A DNA stretch of 64,000 nt from contig NZ_CAUQDV010000002.1 in NCBI RefSeq assembly GCF_963517015.1, positions 372,001 to 436,000 on the forward strand, given 5' to 3'. Below the pieces are notes generated by a model. It was given only the letters and a program-made list of their open reading frames with translations. It was not told the origin of the DNA and did no database searches. This stretch comes from an uncultured Devosia sp. Its GTDB lineage: Bacteria; Pseudomonadota; Alphaproteobacteria; Rhizobiales; Devosiaceae. Positions 50,652-59,318 of the stretch are shown here, in pieces. The first letter of the stretch is position 1; every line of letters starts with the position of its first letter. The position numbers and the translations under genes were made by a program.

Positions 50652-51551
50652 ATGGCTATCACCGCAAACAGAACCCTCGCCATTGCGGTGGGCAGCCTTG
50701 TCGTTGGCCTGACCGTATTGGGGCTCAAGCTTCTCGCCTGGTATGTGACAGGTTCGGTGGCGCTCTATTCGGATGCGCTGGAATCGATCGTCAATGTGGT
50801 GACGGCCATTGTCGCGCTGATCGCGGTGAAGCTGGCGCAACGCCCGGCCGACGCCGCCCTGCCCTATGGCTATCACAAGGCCGAGTATTTCTCGGCCGTC
50901 ATCGTGGGCGTGATGATCATCGTCGCGGCGATCCTGATCCTGCGCGAGGCTTACTTCGGCTTCATGGCGCCGGAAGTGCCCGAATCGCCGACCATGGGCC
51001 TGTTGATCAGCATTGGCGCGACGGCCATCAATGTGGTCTGGGCACGGGTGCTGATCCGTCAGGGCCGCAAGATGCGCTCGCCGGCGCTCGAAGCCGATGG
51101 CAAGCATCTGATGACCGACGTAATCTCGACCATTGGCGTCATCGTCGGCCTCGGTCTCGTCATCCTCACCGGCTGGGCCGTGCTCGATCCGGTGCTGGCG
51201 GGTCTGGTGGCGCTCAATATCCTGTGGTCGGGCTGGGGCGTGATCCGCGAAAGCGTGGGCGGGTTGATGGATGTGGCGGTACCGCCCGAGACGGGCAAGC
51301 TGATCCGCGAGGTCATTGCTGCCAATGCCGATGGCGCAATCGAGGCTCACGACATCCGCACGCGTCAGGCGGGCAAGATGACCTTCATCGACTTCCATCT
51401 GGTGGTGCCCGGCAGCATGAGCGTCGATGCCGCCCATGAAATCTGCGATTGCCTCGAAGCCAAGCTCAAGGAAGCGGTGGAGGACGTGCAGATCACCATC
51501 CATGTCGAGCCGGAACAAAAAGCCAAGCATTCCGGGATCGTGGTTCTCTAA
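50652..51551 (+). CDS. Cation diffusion facilitator (CDF) family transporter
   Basis: A 299-residue metal-proton antiporter with six helices (about 10-205) and a cytoplasmic ferredoxin-like domain. Site features are SVALYSDALESIVNVVTA in helix 2, PYGYHKAEYFSA after it and EADGKHLMTDVISTIGV (HxxxD) in helix 5. The metal (Zn, Fe, Mn, Co or Cd) cannot be told from sequence. Its place inside the cobalamin locus would fit cobalt balance, but that is only position. ATG at 50652. Confidence 0.9.
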   Translation: MAITANRTLAIAVGSLVVGLTVLGLKLLAWYVTGSVALYSDALESIVNVVTAIVALIAVKLAQRPADAALPYGYHKAEYFSAVIVGVMIIVAAILILREAYFGFMAPEVPESPTMGLLISIGATAINVVWARVLIRQGRKMRSPALEADGKHLMTDVISTIGVIVGLGLVILTGWAVLDPVLAGLVALNILWSGWGVIRESVGGLMDVAVPPETGKLIREVIAANADGAIEAHDIRTRQAGKMTFIDFHLVVPGSMSVDAAHEICDCLEAKLKEAVEDVQITIHVEPEQKAKHSGIVVL

Positions 51552-51599
51552 CCTCTATGTGACTTGCGGGGGATACGCGTGGGGGGCAAATTGCGCGGC

Positions 51600-52073
51600 A
51601 TGCGTATTCTTATCGTCTTTTTTCTGAGCCTTTTATCCCTCCCTGCCCTTGCCCAGCAGGGTGAGCATTACAGCAATGCCCGCTTCGGCTTTGGCATGGA
51701 TATTCCCTATTTCTTCGTGGTGCAGGGCGAGAGCCATAGCCAGGACGGCCAGCAATATGCGGCCAAGGGCAAACCGATCAACCTGATGGTCTGGGGCGGC
51801 AGTGTCGATGGCAACTTCGAAAGCGAAGCCGAAGAGGCCATGACCTATTCCAAGGACGGCGCCTGGAATGTCAGCTATCAGGCCGTCACGCCGCGCTGGG
51901 CCAATTTCTCCGCCGTGCAGGGCTTTCGCATGCTGTACCAACGCATGGTTCTGCTCTGCGACGGCAAGAGTTATGCCGCCTTCCGCGCCGAATATTCGGT
52001 GACGGAAGCCAGCAAGATGGAAGACATCATCCAGGGCATGGTGCGCTCGCTGAAAAGCGACAGCTGCAACTAG
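51600..52073 (+). CDS. Secreted protein of unknown function
   Basis: A 157-residue protein with a clear signal peptide (MRILIVFFLSLLSLPALAQ). The mature part begins near GEHYSNARFGFGMDIPYFF, a pattern seen in many small secreted proteins of Rhizobiales, and has two cysteines (LLCDGK and the C-terminal SCN) that may pair. I do not recognise a named family. It follows the CDF gene by 48 bases and ends overlapping the convergent cobO stop. Confidence 0.65.
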   Translation: MRILIVFFLSLLSLPALAQQGEHYSNARFGFGMDIPYFFVVQGESHSQDGQQYAAKGKPINLMVWGGSVDGNFESEAEEAMTYSKDGAWNVSYQAVTPRWANFSAVQGFRMLYQRMVLLCDGKSYAAFRAEYSVTEASKMEDIIQGMVRSLKSDSCN

Positions 52074-52711
52074 AATTCAATTCCCTTCTGGGCCTTCACG
52101 CCTGAGCGGAAATGATGCTTGATCTCGGTCATTTCGGTGACGAGGTCGGCGATCTCGATCAGCTCGTCCTTGGCATTGCGGCCGGTGACGATGACATGCT
52201 TGTCCGCCGGCTTGTTGCGCAGGAAGTCGATGACCTCGTCGAGCGGCAGGTAATCGTAGCGGAGCACGATGTTGAGCTCGTCGAGCAGGACCATCTGATA
52301 GCTGGGGTCCAAGATCAGCGCCTTGGCCTGTTCCCAGGCCTTGCTGGCAGCAGCAAGGTCACGCTGGCGGTCGGCGACGTCCCAGGTGAAACCCTCGCCC
52401 ATGGCATTGATGGTCACCTGCTCGGGGAACCTGTCGAGCACATCGCGTTCGCCGGTCTCCCAGGCGCCCTTGACGAATTGCACGACGCCGACCCGGAAGC
52501 CATTGCCGATGGCGCGAAACACCATGCCGAAAGCGGCGGTCGACTTTCCCTTGCCCTTGCCGGTGTGAACAATCAGCAGGCCCTTTTCCTCGGTTTTGGT
52601 GGCCAAGATCTTGGTTCGCGCATCCTTCTTCTTGCGCATCTTTTCGGCGTGATAGGCATCACGCTCGGCTTCGGTCATCAGGTCGGTCTTCTTGGCCGGT
52701 TTGTCGGTCAT
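52070..52711 (-). CDS. cobO: Cob(I)yrinic acid a,c-diamide adenosyltransferase
   Basis: A 213-residue ATP:corrinoid adenosyltransferase (CobA in Salmonella, BtuR in E. coli) attaching the upper adenosyl ligand. The P-loop is GKGKGKSTAAFGMVFRAIG, with FVKGAWETGERD and LDELNIVLRYDYL characteristic of the family. The N-terminus is a charged arm (DAYHAEKMRKKKDARTK). Its ATG overlaps the cobN stop by four bases (ATGA), so the chelatase and the adenosyltransferase are coupled. Confidence 0.95.
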   Translation of the reverse strand: MTDKPAKKTDLMTEAERDAYHAEKMRKKKDARTKILATKTEEKGLLIVHTGKGKGKSTAAFGMVFRAIGNGFRVGVVQFVKGAWETGERDVLDRFPEQVTINAMGEGFTWDVADRQRDLAAASKAWEQAKALILDPSYQMVLLDELNIVLRYDYLPLDEVIDFLRNKPADKHVIVTGRNAKDELIEIADLVTEMTEIKHHFRSGVKAQKGIEF

Positions 52712-55700
52712 TTGCTGTCCTCGAAAAAGGCATGGGCGGAATTGGAGCGCGGCAGCCAGAGGCCGCGGCGGCGGGCGTCGTTGAACTTTTCGATCAGCTC
52801 GGCATAGCCGTGAGCATTGACCGATTTCAGCCAGTCACGCGTGGCGTCATCCTCGACGAAAGCCTCGAAGGCGAGATCGAAATGGTGGGTTTTGACCGCG
52901 CCGGTGGTGGCGGCGAAGGCGAACATGAAGTCCACGGTGGCGATGATCTCGAAAGCTCCGCGATAGCCGTGACGCTGCATGCCGGCGAGCCATTTCGGAT
53001 TGACCACGCGCGAGCGCATGACATGGGAAATCTCTTCTTCCAGCGTGCGGATTTTCGGGTTTTCCGGGCGGGAATGGTCGTTGTGATAGGCGGCGGGCGC
53101 GCGGCCGGTCAGCGTCTCGGCGGCGGCAGCGAGGCCGCCTTCGAACTGGTAGTAATTGTCACTATCGAGCAGGTCATGCTCGCGATTGTCCTGGTTGTGG
53201 ATGACGGCATCGATGTCGGATAGCCGCGCGGCGAAGCGGTCGCGCTGCGGTGTGCCTGCCGTCTTGGCGCCATAGGCATATTGGCCCCAGTCCAGGGCCT
53301 GCCTGCCAAGGTCGGCCTTGCTGGTCCAGGTGCCGGAATCCACCAGAGCGTTGAGGCCTGCGCCATAGGTGCCGGGCTTGCTGCCGAAGATACGATGGCC
53401 GGCAGCATGGTCATCGGCACCCGTCGCATCGGCGCGCATGGTGGCGGCGATCGGATTGTCGTCTGCTGGTTCATCGAGCGCGCCGATGGCGCGGATGGCG
53501 CGGTCGAACAGCGCGATCTGGGCCGGAAAGGCGTCGCGGAAGAAGCCGGAAATGCGCAGGGTGACATCGACGCGCGGGCGGCCGAGTTTGGCAAGGGGAA
53601 TAATCTCGTAACCCGAGACTCTTAGCGAGCCGGGGTCCCAGACGGGCTTTGCACCAATCAGTGCCATGGCCTGGGCAATGTCGTCGCCACCGGTGCGCAT
53701 ATTGGCGGTGCCCCAGACGGAAAGGGCAACCGAGCGCAGGTGTTGACCATGGTCCTGCAGGTGACGGAGCACCAGGCTTTCGGCCGATTTTTTGCCCAGT
53801 TCCCAAGCGGTTGGCGTGGGAACGGCGCGCGAGTCGACTGAGTAGAAATTGCGGCCGGTGGGCAGGACATCGAGCCGACCGCGCGAGGGGGCGCCGGAAG
53901 GGCCGGGAGCGATGAACTTGCCGTCGAGGCCGTCGAGCAGGGCCTGCATTTCTGCCGGGCCGGAGGCGGCGAGGCGGGGGCGGATAACGGTTTCAATGGT
54001 GTCGAGAACGGCCACCGTCGCGATCCAGGACGGGTCGGGTGGCGTGCCGGAAACGAGGTCGGCGGCGATGGTTTCAAGGTGCTCCACCACATCGCCCAAG
54101 GTGCGAAGATGAACGGATTCTGAACGAGAAATTGACGGCCCGGTCCAAGGCTCGCCGAGCTTTGCCGTGAGCGGATCGAAACCCAGTTTCAGGTCATCGG
54201 CCAAGGCGCGTATCAGCGAGTTATCCCCCGCCCCCTCTCCGCGTGGTATTCTGGCCAGCGCAATCGTCAGGTCGCGACCATAAGTGCCGGTGGGAGACGA
54301 ACCAAAGATATGCAGGCCATCGCGGATCTGGGCCTCTTTCAAATCGCAGAGGAAATTGTCGATCTTGATCAGCGCCTCGGTCTCGTCCTCGGGCAGGCCG
54401 ATGTCGCGGTCGAGCCGGCTGTCGCGGGTAAAGTCGAGGATGCGGCGCTTGAGGTCGGTTAGGCGGCGACGGTCCATGCCAGAGGCTGCGTAATATTCGT
54501 CGAGCAGCGCTTCGAGATCCTTGAGGGGCCCATAGGTTTCGGCGCGGGTGAGCGGCGGCACAAGGTGGTCGATGATGACGGCGCCGGTGCGACGCTTGGC
54601 CTGAGTGCCCTCGCCGGGATCGTTGACGATGAAGGGATAAAGATGTGGCAACTGGCCCCAGAGCGCGTCGGGATAGCTGGCCGCATCAAGCGCCGTGGCC
54701 TTGCCGGGTAGCCATTCGAGCGTGCCATGCTTGCCATTGTGGATCAGGGCATGGGCCGAGAACTCGTGGCGCAGCCAGAGGTAGGCCGCGAAATAGGCAT
54801 GGGGCGGCACCAGTGCCGGGTCGTGATAGCTCAGCGTTTCGTCGAGTTGGTAGCCACGCGCGGGCTGGAGCAGGACGGCAACATTGCCGAAGACGAGCGT
54901 CGGGAGATGGAAGCTGGCCTCGCGGACGAACGGGTCGGTCGCCGGATCGCCCCAGCGGCCGGTGACCTCGTCGCGGACCTGCTGCGGCAGATTGACGAAC
55001 AGGGCGCGATAGCGGGCAAGACGCAGTTGGACGGACGACGCGCCGCGGGCCGGGTCGGCATTGGTGGGGCCGGACTGCAGGGCGGCGATGAGGGCGGCGG
55101 CATCCACCGGCAGGTCGGCCAGCGCATAGCCGGCGTCATTCAGCGCCGATAGCATCCGCACTGTGGACTCTGGCGCATCATAGCCGACGCCATTGGCCAG
55201 ACGTCCGTCGCGGATCGGGTAGTTGGCGAGGACCATGGCCACCTTACGCTCGGCGCGTGGCGTGGCGCGCAGGCGAGACCAGTTATGGGCCAGCGTCACG
55301 GCGCGGGCGATGCCTGACGCATCGGGGGCGTAGCTGGTGAGCGGCACCTGACAGCGTTCGTGCCAGACGGCATCGGACTTGTGGCCGACCAGCAGTCCGC
55401 CAAGACGCCCGTCGACTTCGGGCATGACCAGAAACATCGCCATGTCCTTGGAGGACAAGCCCTGACTGTCGGCCTCCCATTGCGCTTCAGAACGACCGGT
55501 CTGGATCAGCTGGATGACGGGGGCGTCGGTATCGGCGAAGGGATTGGACTTGGCGTCGAGCCCGTCGAGGCCGAGCGAGAAGCCGGTAAGATTGAAAATC
55601 GCCGAAGGCGGGAAAGCCGCAAGGGCATTCTGGACGAAGCGAACGCAAGCCGCTTCCTTGAGCGAGGAGACGAGCAGCGGGACGGGATTGAGGCCGCGCG

Positions 55701-56385
55701 ATTCCAGTTCGGCGATCAGGGCCTCAATGGTGGCCGTGCCAGCGCCTTCGAGGGCGGCGCGATAGAAGAGGATCGGCACATGTGCGGCATCAACGATGTG
55801 GCGGGCGCGCAAGCCGGCTTCTTCCGTCATTCCGGTTGCAGGATGCCACAGGCCGAAGCGGGCAAAAGGCTTGGGCTGGAGGTCGCTCAGCCGCGGTCCA
55901 TTGCTCTCCTTGAGCAGGTTGAACGCCTGCAGGATCGTATGGGCATTGTCCGGGCCGCCGGCGATGAAGAGGCCATGCAGGCGCGCCCAGTCGTCGGGAT
56001 GGATGGTGGAGCGCGACTGCAGGATCGGATCAGGATTGGCATCGCCTGGAAGCAAGGCGAGCGGAATGCGCCGGTTGGTGCAGAGGGCGGTCAGTTCGTC
56101 GACGCCATATTGGAAATAGGCGGCGCCGCCAATCAGGCGAAGGACGACCACGCGCGCATGGGCGACCGTCTGTTCGAGCCATAGATCGACCGAGAGATTG
56201 TTGGAGAGGCGGAGGGTGTTGGCGAGGCGGAGTTCATTCTCCCCTGCCCGGTCGGCTGCACCGGCCAGCATGGCCAGTTCGCTATCCGCGGAGCTGGCAA
56301 AGACCAACGCGCCGGGGCGCTGGTTGAGGTCGATGGCTTCGCCTTCCTGTTGGATGGCGCCGGCCTGGGCGGAGAGGAGATGCAT
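52708..56385 (-). CDS. cobN: Aerobic cobaltochelatase subunit CobN
   Basis: A 1,225-residue large subunit that binds hydrogenobyrinic acid a,c-diamide and inserts cobalt with the CobS-CobT ATPase. Family blocks include LFIAGGPDNAHTILQAFNLL, SLKEAACVRFVQNAL, ANYPIRDGRLANGVGYDAP, ALIHNGKHGTLEWLPGKATA and, near the C-terminus, ENPKIRTLEEEISHVMRSRV. Length is near the usual 1,250-1,280. The ATG at 56385 shares TAATG with the stop of the upstream membrane protein, and GGAGAGGAGA lies within the overlap region. CobS and CobT are not in the window. Presence of CobN indicates the oxygen-dependent B12 route. Confidence 0.96.
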   Translation of the reverse strand: MHLLSAQAGAIQQEGEAIDLNQRPGALVFASSADSELAMLAGAADRAGENELRLANTLRLSNNLSVDLWLEQTVAHARVVVLRLIGGAAYFQYGVDELTALCTNRRIPLALLPGDANPDPILQSRSTIHPDDWARLHGLFIAGGPDNAHTILQAFNLLKESNGPRLSDLQPKPFARFGLWHPATGMTEEAGLRARHIVDAAHVPILFYRAALEGAGTATIEALIAELESRGLNPVPLLVSSLKEAACVRFVQNALAAFPPSAIFNLTGFSLGLDGLDAKSNPFADTDAPVIQLIQTGRSEAQWEADSQGLSSKDMAMFLVMPEVDGRLGGLLVGHKSDAVWHERCQVPLTSYAPDASGIARAVTLAHNWSRLRATPRAERKVAMVLANYPIRDGRLANGVGYDAPESTVRMLSALNDAGYALADLPVDAAALIAALQSGPTNADPARGASSVQLRLARYRALFVNLPQQVRDEVTGRWGDPATDPFVREASFHLPTLVFGNVAVLLQPARGYQLDETLSYHDPALVPPHAYFAAYLWLRHEFSAHALIHNGKHGTLEWLPGKATALDAASYPDALWGQLPHLYPFIVNDPGEGTQAKRRTGAVIIDHLVPPLTRAETYGPLKDLEALLDEYYAASGMDRRRLTDLKRRILDFTRDSRLDRDIGLPEDETEALIKIDNFLCDLKEAQIRDGLHIFGSSPTGTYGRDLTIALARIPRGEGAGDNSLIRALADDLKLGFDPLTAKLGEPWTGPSISRSESVHLRTLGDVVEHLETIAADLVSGTPPDPSWIATVAVLDTIETVIRPRLAASGPAEMQALLDGLDGKFIAPGPSGAPSRGRLDVLPTGRNFYSVDSRAVPTPTAWELGKKSAESLVLRHLQDHGQHLRSVALSVWGTANMRTGGDDIAQAMALIGAKPVWDPGSLRVSGYEIIPLAKLGRPRVDVTLRISGFFRDAFPAQIALFDRAIRAIGALDEPADDNPIAATMRADATGADDHAAGHRIFGSKPGTYGAGLNALVDSGTWTSKADLGRQALDWGQYAYGAKTAGTPQRDRFAARLSDIDAVIHNQDNREHDLLDSDNYYQFEGGLAAAAETLTGRAPAAYHNDHSRPENPKIRTLEEEISHVMRSRVVNPKWLAGMQRHGYRGAFEIIATVDFMFAFAATTGAVKTHHFDLAFEAFVEDDATRDWLKSVNAHGYAELIEKFNDARRRGLWLPRSNSAHAFFEDSK

Positions 56386-56831
56386 TAGGCGGCTTTCCGG
56401 CGCGGCAGGGCGGTGACAGCCATGGCGATGGCGCCAATGGCGAAGATAACGGCATAGCCGTTGAGATTGATGAAGACGTTGCCGAACATGGCAAAGATGA
56501 TCGGTACGGAGGTTGCGGCGCTGGCCATGGCGCCTATGGCTGGGGCAGCAAGAAGGCGGGGCCAGCCATTGAGGCGCGGCTCGGCGAAATGCCAGACCAA
56601 GGCCGAGATGACGGCAGCGGGAAGGCCGGTAACCCAACCGACGGTCATGGAGATCAGCAGCAGGGTAAGCACAGCCTGGATCATTTCATCGGCAGGCAAT
56701 GGGCTGCCGGTATTCATGCCCATCATGAGCGCGAAAGCCGCCAGGCCGCCGACCAGCGGGCCGAAGAAGATGATGGTGAGGGCGCGGGGAAGGCGGTCGG
56801 GCTTTTCTGCAACTGAGAGATTGTTCTGCAT
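56385..56831 (-). CDS. Four-helix membrane protein of unknown function in the cobalamin operon
   Basis: A 148-residue protein with a short cytoplasmic N-terminus and about four hydrophobic helices (roughly residues 16-38, 50-72, 88-108 and 115-140). It has few charged residues and no His-rich or Cys-rich metal motif. I do not recognise the family. It lies between cobW and cobN, after a palindromic repeat, and its stop overlaps the cobN start (TAATG). Coupled translation with cobN suggests a role in cobalt supply or corrinoid handling, but this rests on position alone. Confidence 0.75.
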   Translation of the reverse strand: MQNNLSVAEKPDRLPRALTIIFFGPLVGGLAAFALMMGMNTGSPLPADEMIQAVLTLLLISMTVGWVTGLPAAVISALVWHFAEPRLNGWPRLLAAPAIGAMASAATSVPIIFAMFGNVFINLNGYAVIFAIGAIAMAVTALPRRKAA

Positions 56832-56881
56832 CGGTGCGCTCGCAACCTACTTTTGTCTGAGCCTAAAACTGTCCCAGGCAC

Positions 56882-57014
56882 GGTGTCACCCCGGCCTTGA
56901 GCCGGGGCCCATCCAGAGATCAAGGGGCCGCCGCAAGGTGGTGGTTGAGCATCACGACCTTGCGGCTGCACACACATATCAAGATGGATCCCGGCTCAAG
57001 GCCGGGAAGACATC
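56882..57014. repeat. Nested palindromic repeat, family 1, copy B
   Basis: The outer 32-base arms match at 27 positions when one is reverse-complemented, and the inner 9-bp stem CCGCAAGGT/ACCTTGCGG is identical to that of copy A (23261-23390). The loop sequences differ between the two copies, so the stems are conserved better than the spacers. It lies between cobW and the membrane-protein gene inside the B12 operon and may reduce transcription into cobN-cobO. Confidence 0.85.
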
Positions 57015-57044
57015 GAGTGTGTGACAGCGCCCTGTGTCAACTCG

Positions 57045-58094
57045 TTATGCCGCAGCCTTTTGCAGGCTCTCGGTGATGGCGCCGCGATCGAGCGGCTGTT
57101 CGCCGATGACGACCAGGGCGGTTTCGCGCGGCTCCCCGTCCTTCCAGGGACGGTCGAAATAGGCGGTGACGCGGGGGCCAACGGCCTGGATGGCGAGGCG
57201 GGCGGCGGCGCCGGGAATGGCGGCAAAGCCCTTGAGGCGCAGGACATCATGCGCCTTGATGGTCTGCTCGATAGTCGCGAGCAAATGGTCCTTGCTCTCA
57301 ACGCCGGCGATTTTCAGCGAAAAGCTGTCGAAGTCGTCGTGCTCGTGGGTTTCGCCGCCATGTTCCAGCTCGTGGTGGCTGGGGCGGTTGGCGATATCGT
57401 TCTCGCTGCCCATGCCCATGCCGAGCAGCGCGGTGATATCGACATGGCCGTTGCGGGCATGAATGACGCCGACGCCGGGGCGGAGTTCGGCGCGGACATT
57501 GCGCTCGACATCGGCCAGCGTGGCCTCATCGACCAAGTCCGCCTTGTTGATGATGACGAGATCGGCCACAGAGAGCTGGTCTTCGAACAGCTCGCCCAGC
57601 GGGGTTTCGTGGTCGAGCATTTCGTCCTGACGGCGCTGGGCATCGACGGCGGCTTCGTCCGAGGCAAAGCGGCCTTCCGCCAGAGCCGAGGCATCGGCGA
57701 CGGTGACCACGCCGTCGATGGTTACCTGAGCCTTGATCTCGGGCCAGTTGAAGGCGCGGATCAAAGGCTGCGGCAGCGCCAGGCCCGAGGTCTCGATGAC
57801 GATGTGATCGAACTTTTCCGGACGGGCCAGCAGTGCCTGCATGGTGGGGATGAATTCATCGGCCACGGTGCAGCAGATGCAGCCATTGGAGAGTTCGACC
57901 ATATCTTCTTCGCGACAGGTCTCGTCACCGCAACCGGCGAGGATATCCTTATCGACGCCGAGGTCGCCAAACTCGTTGATGATCAGCGCGATGCGCTTGC
58001 CCTTGGGGGCATGGGCCAGCAAGTGACGCACGAGCGTGGTCTTGCCGGCGCCGAGAAAACCCGTGATGACGGTGGTCGGGATTTTGGTGGTCAT
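57045..58094 (-). CDS. cobW: CobW, GTP-dependent metallochaperone of the COG0523 family
   Basis: A 349-residue G3E-class GTPase. P-loop GFLGAGKTTLVRHLLAH, the metal-binding CxCC motif GCICCTV near residue 75, ETSGLALPQPLI and NKADLVDE (GTP specificity) are present. A His/Glu-rich stretch SHHELEHGGETHEHDD sits between the G domain and the C-terminal domain. CobW is thought to deliver cobalt for CobN. The ATG overlaps the cbtA stop by four bases, placing it directly in the riboswitch-controlled operon. Confidence 0.94.
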   Translation of the reverse strand: MTTKIPTTVITGFLGAGKTTLVRHLLAHAPKGKRIALIINEFGDLGVDKDILAGCGDETCREEDMVELSNGCICCTVADEFIPTMQALLARPEKFDHIVIETSGLALPQPLIRAFNWPEIKAQVTIDGVVTVADASALAEGRFASDEAAVDAQRRQDEMLDHETPLGELFEDQLSVADLVIINKADLVDEATLADVERNVRAELRPGVGVIHARNGHVDITALLGMGMGSENDIANRPSHHELEHGGETHEHDDFDSFSLKIAGVESKDHLLATIEQTIKAHDVLRLKGFAAIPGAAARLAIQAVGPRVTAYFDRPWKDGEPRETALVVIGEQPLDRGAITESLQKAAA

Positions 58095-58822
58095 GCGGGG
58101 GCTCCATTGGGAAGGGCGGCGGACTTCTGGGCCAGGCGATCAGCGGCCCAGCCAAAGGCGAGGCCGAGCACGGCCCAGAAGATGGCGCTGTTATAGAGCA
58201 CGGCCGAAACGAATTCGGCAGTGAGGCGTGGTGGCACACCGGTCGGATCATCGGGCGCAACCGGCGCTGCAATTAGCTGCGGCAGAAGGATCAGTGCGAC
58301 GGCCAGAGCCAAGGCCCAGGAGGCCCGGAATTTTGCCACGAGCACGAGCCCGGCACCTGTGCCGATGGCGGCCGTGAACCACCAGACCTGGCGCGCAAAT
58401 GTGTCCGCCGTGGGCATGCCCGGCATGCCGGGCGGCAGGCCCAGCGCAGGGGCGAGGCTGAAGGCGGCAAAGCCGCCGAGGCCCCAGAGCAGGCCATTGG
58501 CAAAGGTGATGGGCAGGTTGAACAGCACCGAAACGGCGCCGATGATCAGCGCATAGCCGGCGGCCATTAGCAGGTTGGAGGCAATAGTGAAGGCAGTGCG
58601 CTCGAAGCCATCCTGAGGCGCCCATTCGTCGTCGCCGTGGCTATGAGCCGCGACGGCTTCGCCTTCGGCGTGCTCATGGGTATGCGCCTCTTCGGCGCTA
58701 GTGCCTTCGTAGCTCTCGGCGACGAAGATCAGCGGGGTAACCCGCCAGGCCTGGAAGGCGGATGTGGCGAGGCCAGCACAAAGCGCTGCGACCAGCGCAG
58801 CAAAAAACAGATTACGAAACAT
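58091..58822 (-). CDS. cbtA: CbtA cobalt transporter subunit
   Basis: A 243-residue membrane protein with five or so helices, the CbtA family of predicted B12-regulated cobalt transporters. The first helix (residues 4-22) is followed by a periplasmic His/Glu-rich loop (HTHEHAEG and AHSHGDDEW) that could bind metal. The GLLWGLGGFAAFSLAPALGLPPG segment is typical. It pairs with cbtB 26 bases upstream and is cotranscribed with cobW. Transport activity of the family is inferred from regulation and context in the literature. Confidence 0.9.
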   Translation of the reverse strand: MFRNLFFAALVAALCAGLATSAFQAWRVTPLIFVAESYEGTSAEEAHTHEHAEGEAVAAHSHGDDEWAPQDGFERTAFTIASNLLMAAGYALIIGAVSVLFNLPITFANGLLWGLGGFAAFSLAPALGLPPGMPGMPTADTFARQVWWFTAAIGTGAGLVLVAKFRASWALALAVALILLPQLIAAPVAPDDPTGVPPRLTAEFVSAVLYNSAIFWAVLGLAFGWAADRLAQKSAALPNGAPA

Positions 58823-58848
58823 TTTTGTCTTTTCCTGTTGCTGCCGAC

Positions 58849-59034
58849 TTAGTGGCAGGGAAAGCCCATGGCGTGACGGGTGTCATGCGCGCCGTTGTGC
58901 AGGCGGAAATCGCCGGCAAAGCCGGTGCCGACCAGAAGGGTCAGGCCAAGCATGAGTGCCATGACGCCAGCGATGAGCCGCTGGGACAGAGACAGGGAAG
59001 AAAGGCCATTGGCCGTGGTGGTCGTTGTATTCAT
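58849..59034 (-). CDS. cbtB: CbtB small cobalt transporter subunit
   Basis: A 61-residue protein with one membrane helix (about residues 18-38) and the C-terminal signature HNGAHDTRHAMGFPCH, the HxxxDxRHxxxFPCH motif of CbtB, likely a metal-binding tail. The ATG at 59034 follows GGAGGG at good spacing. An in-frame ATG upstream lies inside the riboswitch expression region and is not used here. It is the first gene of the cobalamin riboswitch operon. Confidence 0.93.
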   Translation of the reverse strand: MNTTTTTANGLSSLSLSQRLIAGVMALMLGLTLLVGTGFAGDFRLHNGAHDTRHAMGFPCH

Positions 59035-59084
59035 TGCAGCACCCTCCGTGCGCGGAATAGCAAGGGCACGCATGCCCGGTTGAG

Positions 59085-59276
59085 GTGCTGGCAGGTCTCC
59101 TGGCTTGCGGTGAATGCAGTCCCCTCGCCTTCCCAGCCTCGATACGGGGCCAGTGGCATTCGAAAGGACCCACCGCTCACAGTTGCGGGGGCAGCCACGG
59201 TTTTGCGCCCTGATGGGTACGTCGCACCGTGTTCCCTTTTGATCCCTCGGGCACGACGGCCCTTGGAAACCAACAC
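59085..59276 (-). promoter_or_regulatory. Cobalamin (adenosylcobalamin) riboswitch
   Basis: Read on the minus strand, the 5' P1 strand GTGTTGG (59276-59270) pairs with CCAGCAC (59091-59085). Between them are AAAAGGGAACACGGTGCG, GCTGCCCCCGCAACTGT, GCCACTG and GGGAAGGCG. The B12 box AGCCAGGAGACCTGCC lies at 59105-59090. All are hallmark elements in the correct order. A GGGCA/TGCCC hairpin (59077-59064) lies between it and the cbtB ribosome binding site and may be part of the expression platform. High B12 should lower expression of cbtBA-cobW-cobN-cobO. Confidence 0.95.
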
Positions 59277-59318
59277 GAGAGCAGAGTTACGCCCTCGTGA
59301 TGGCATGGTCAATCGTCC

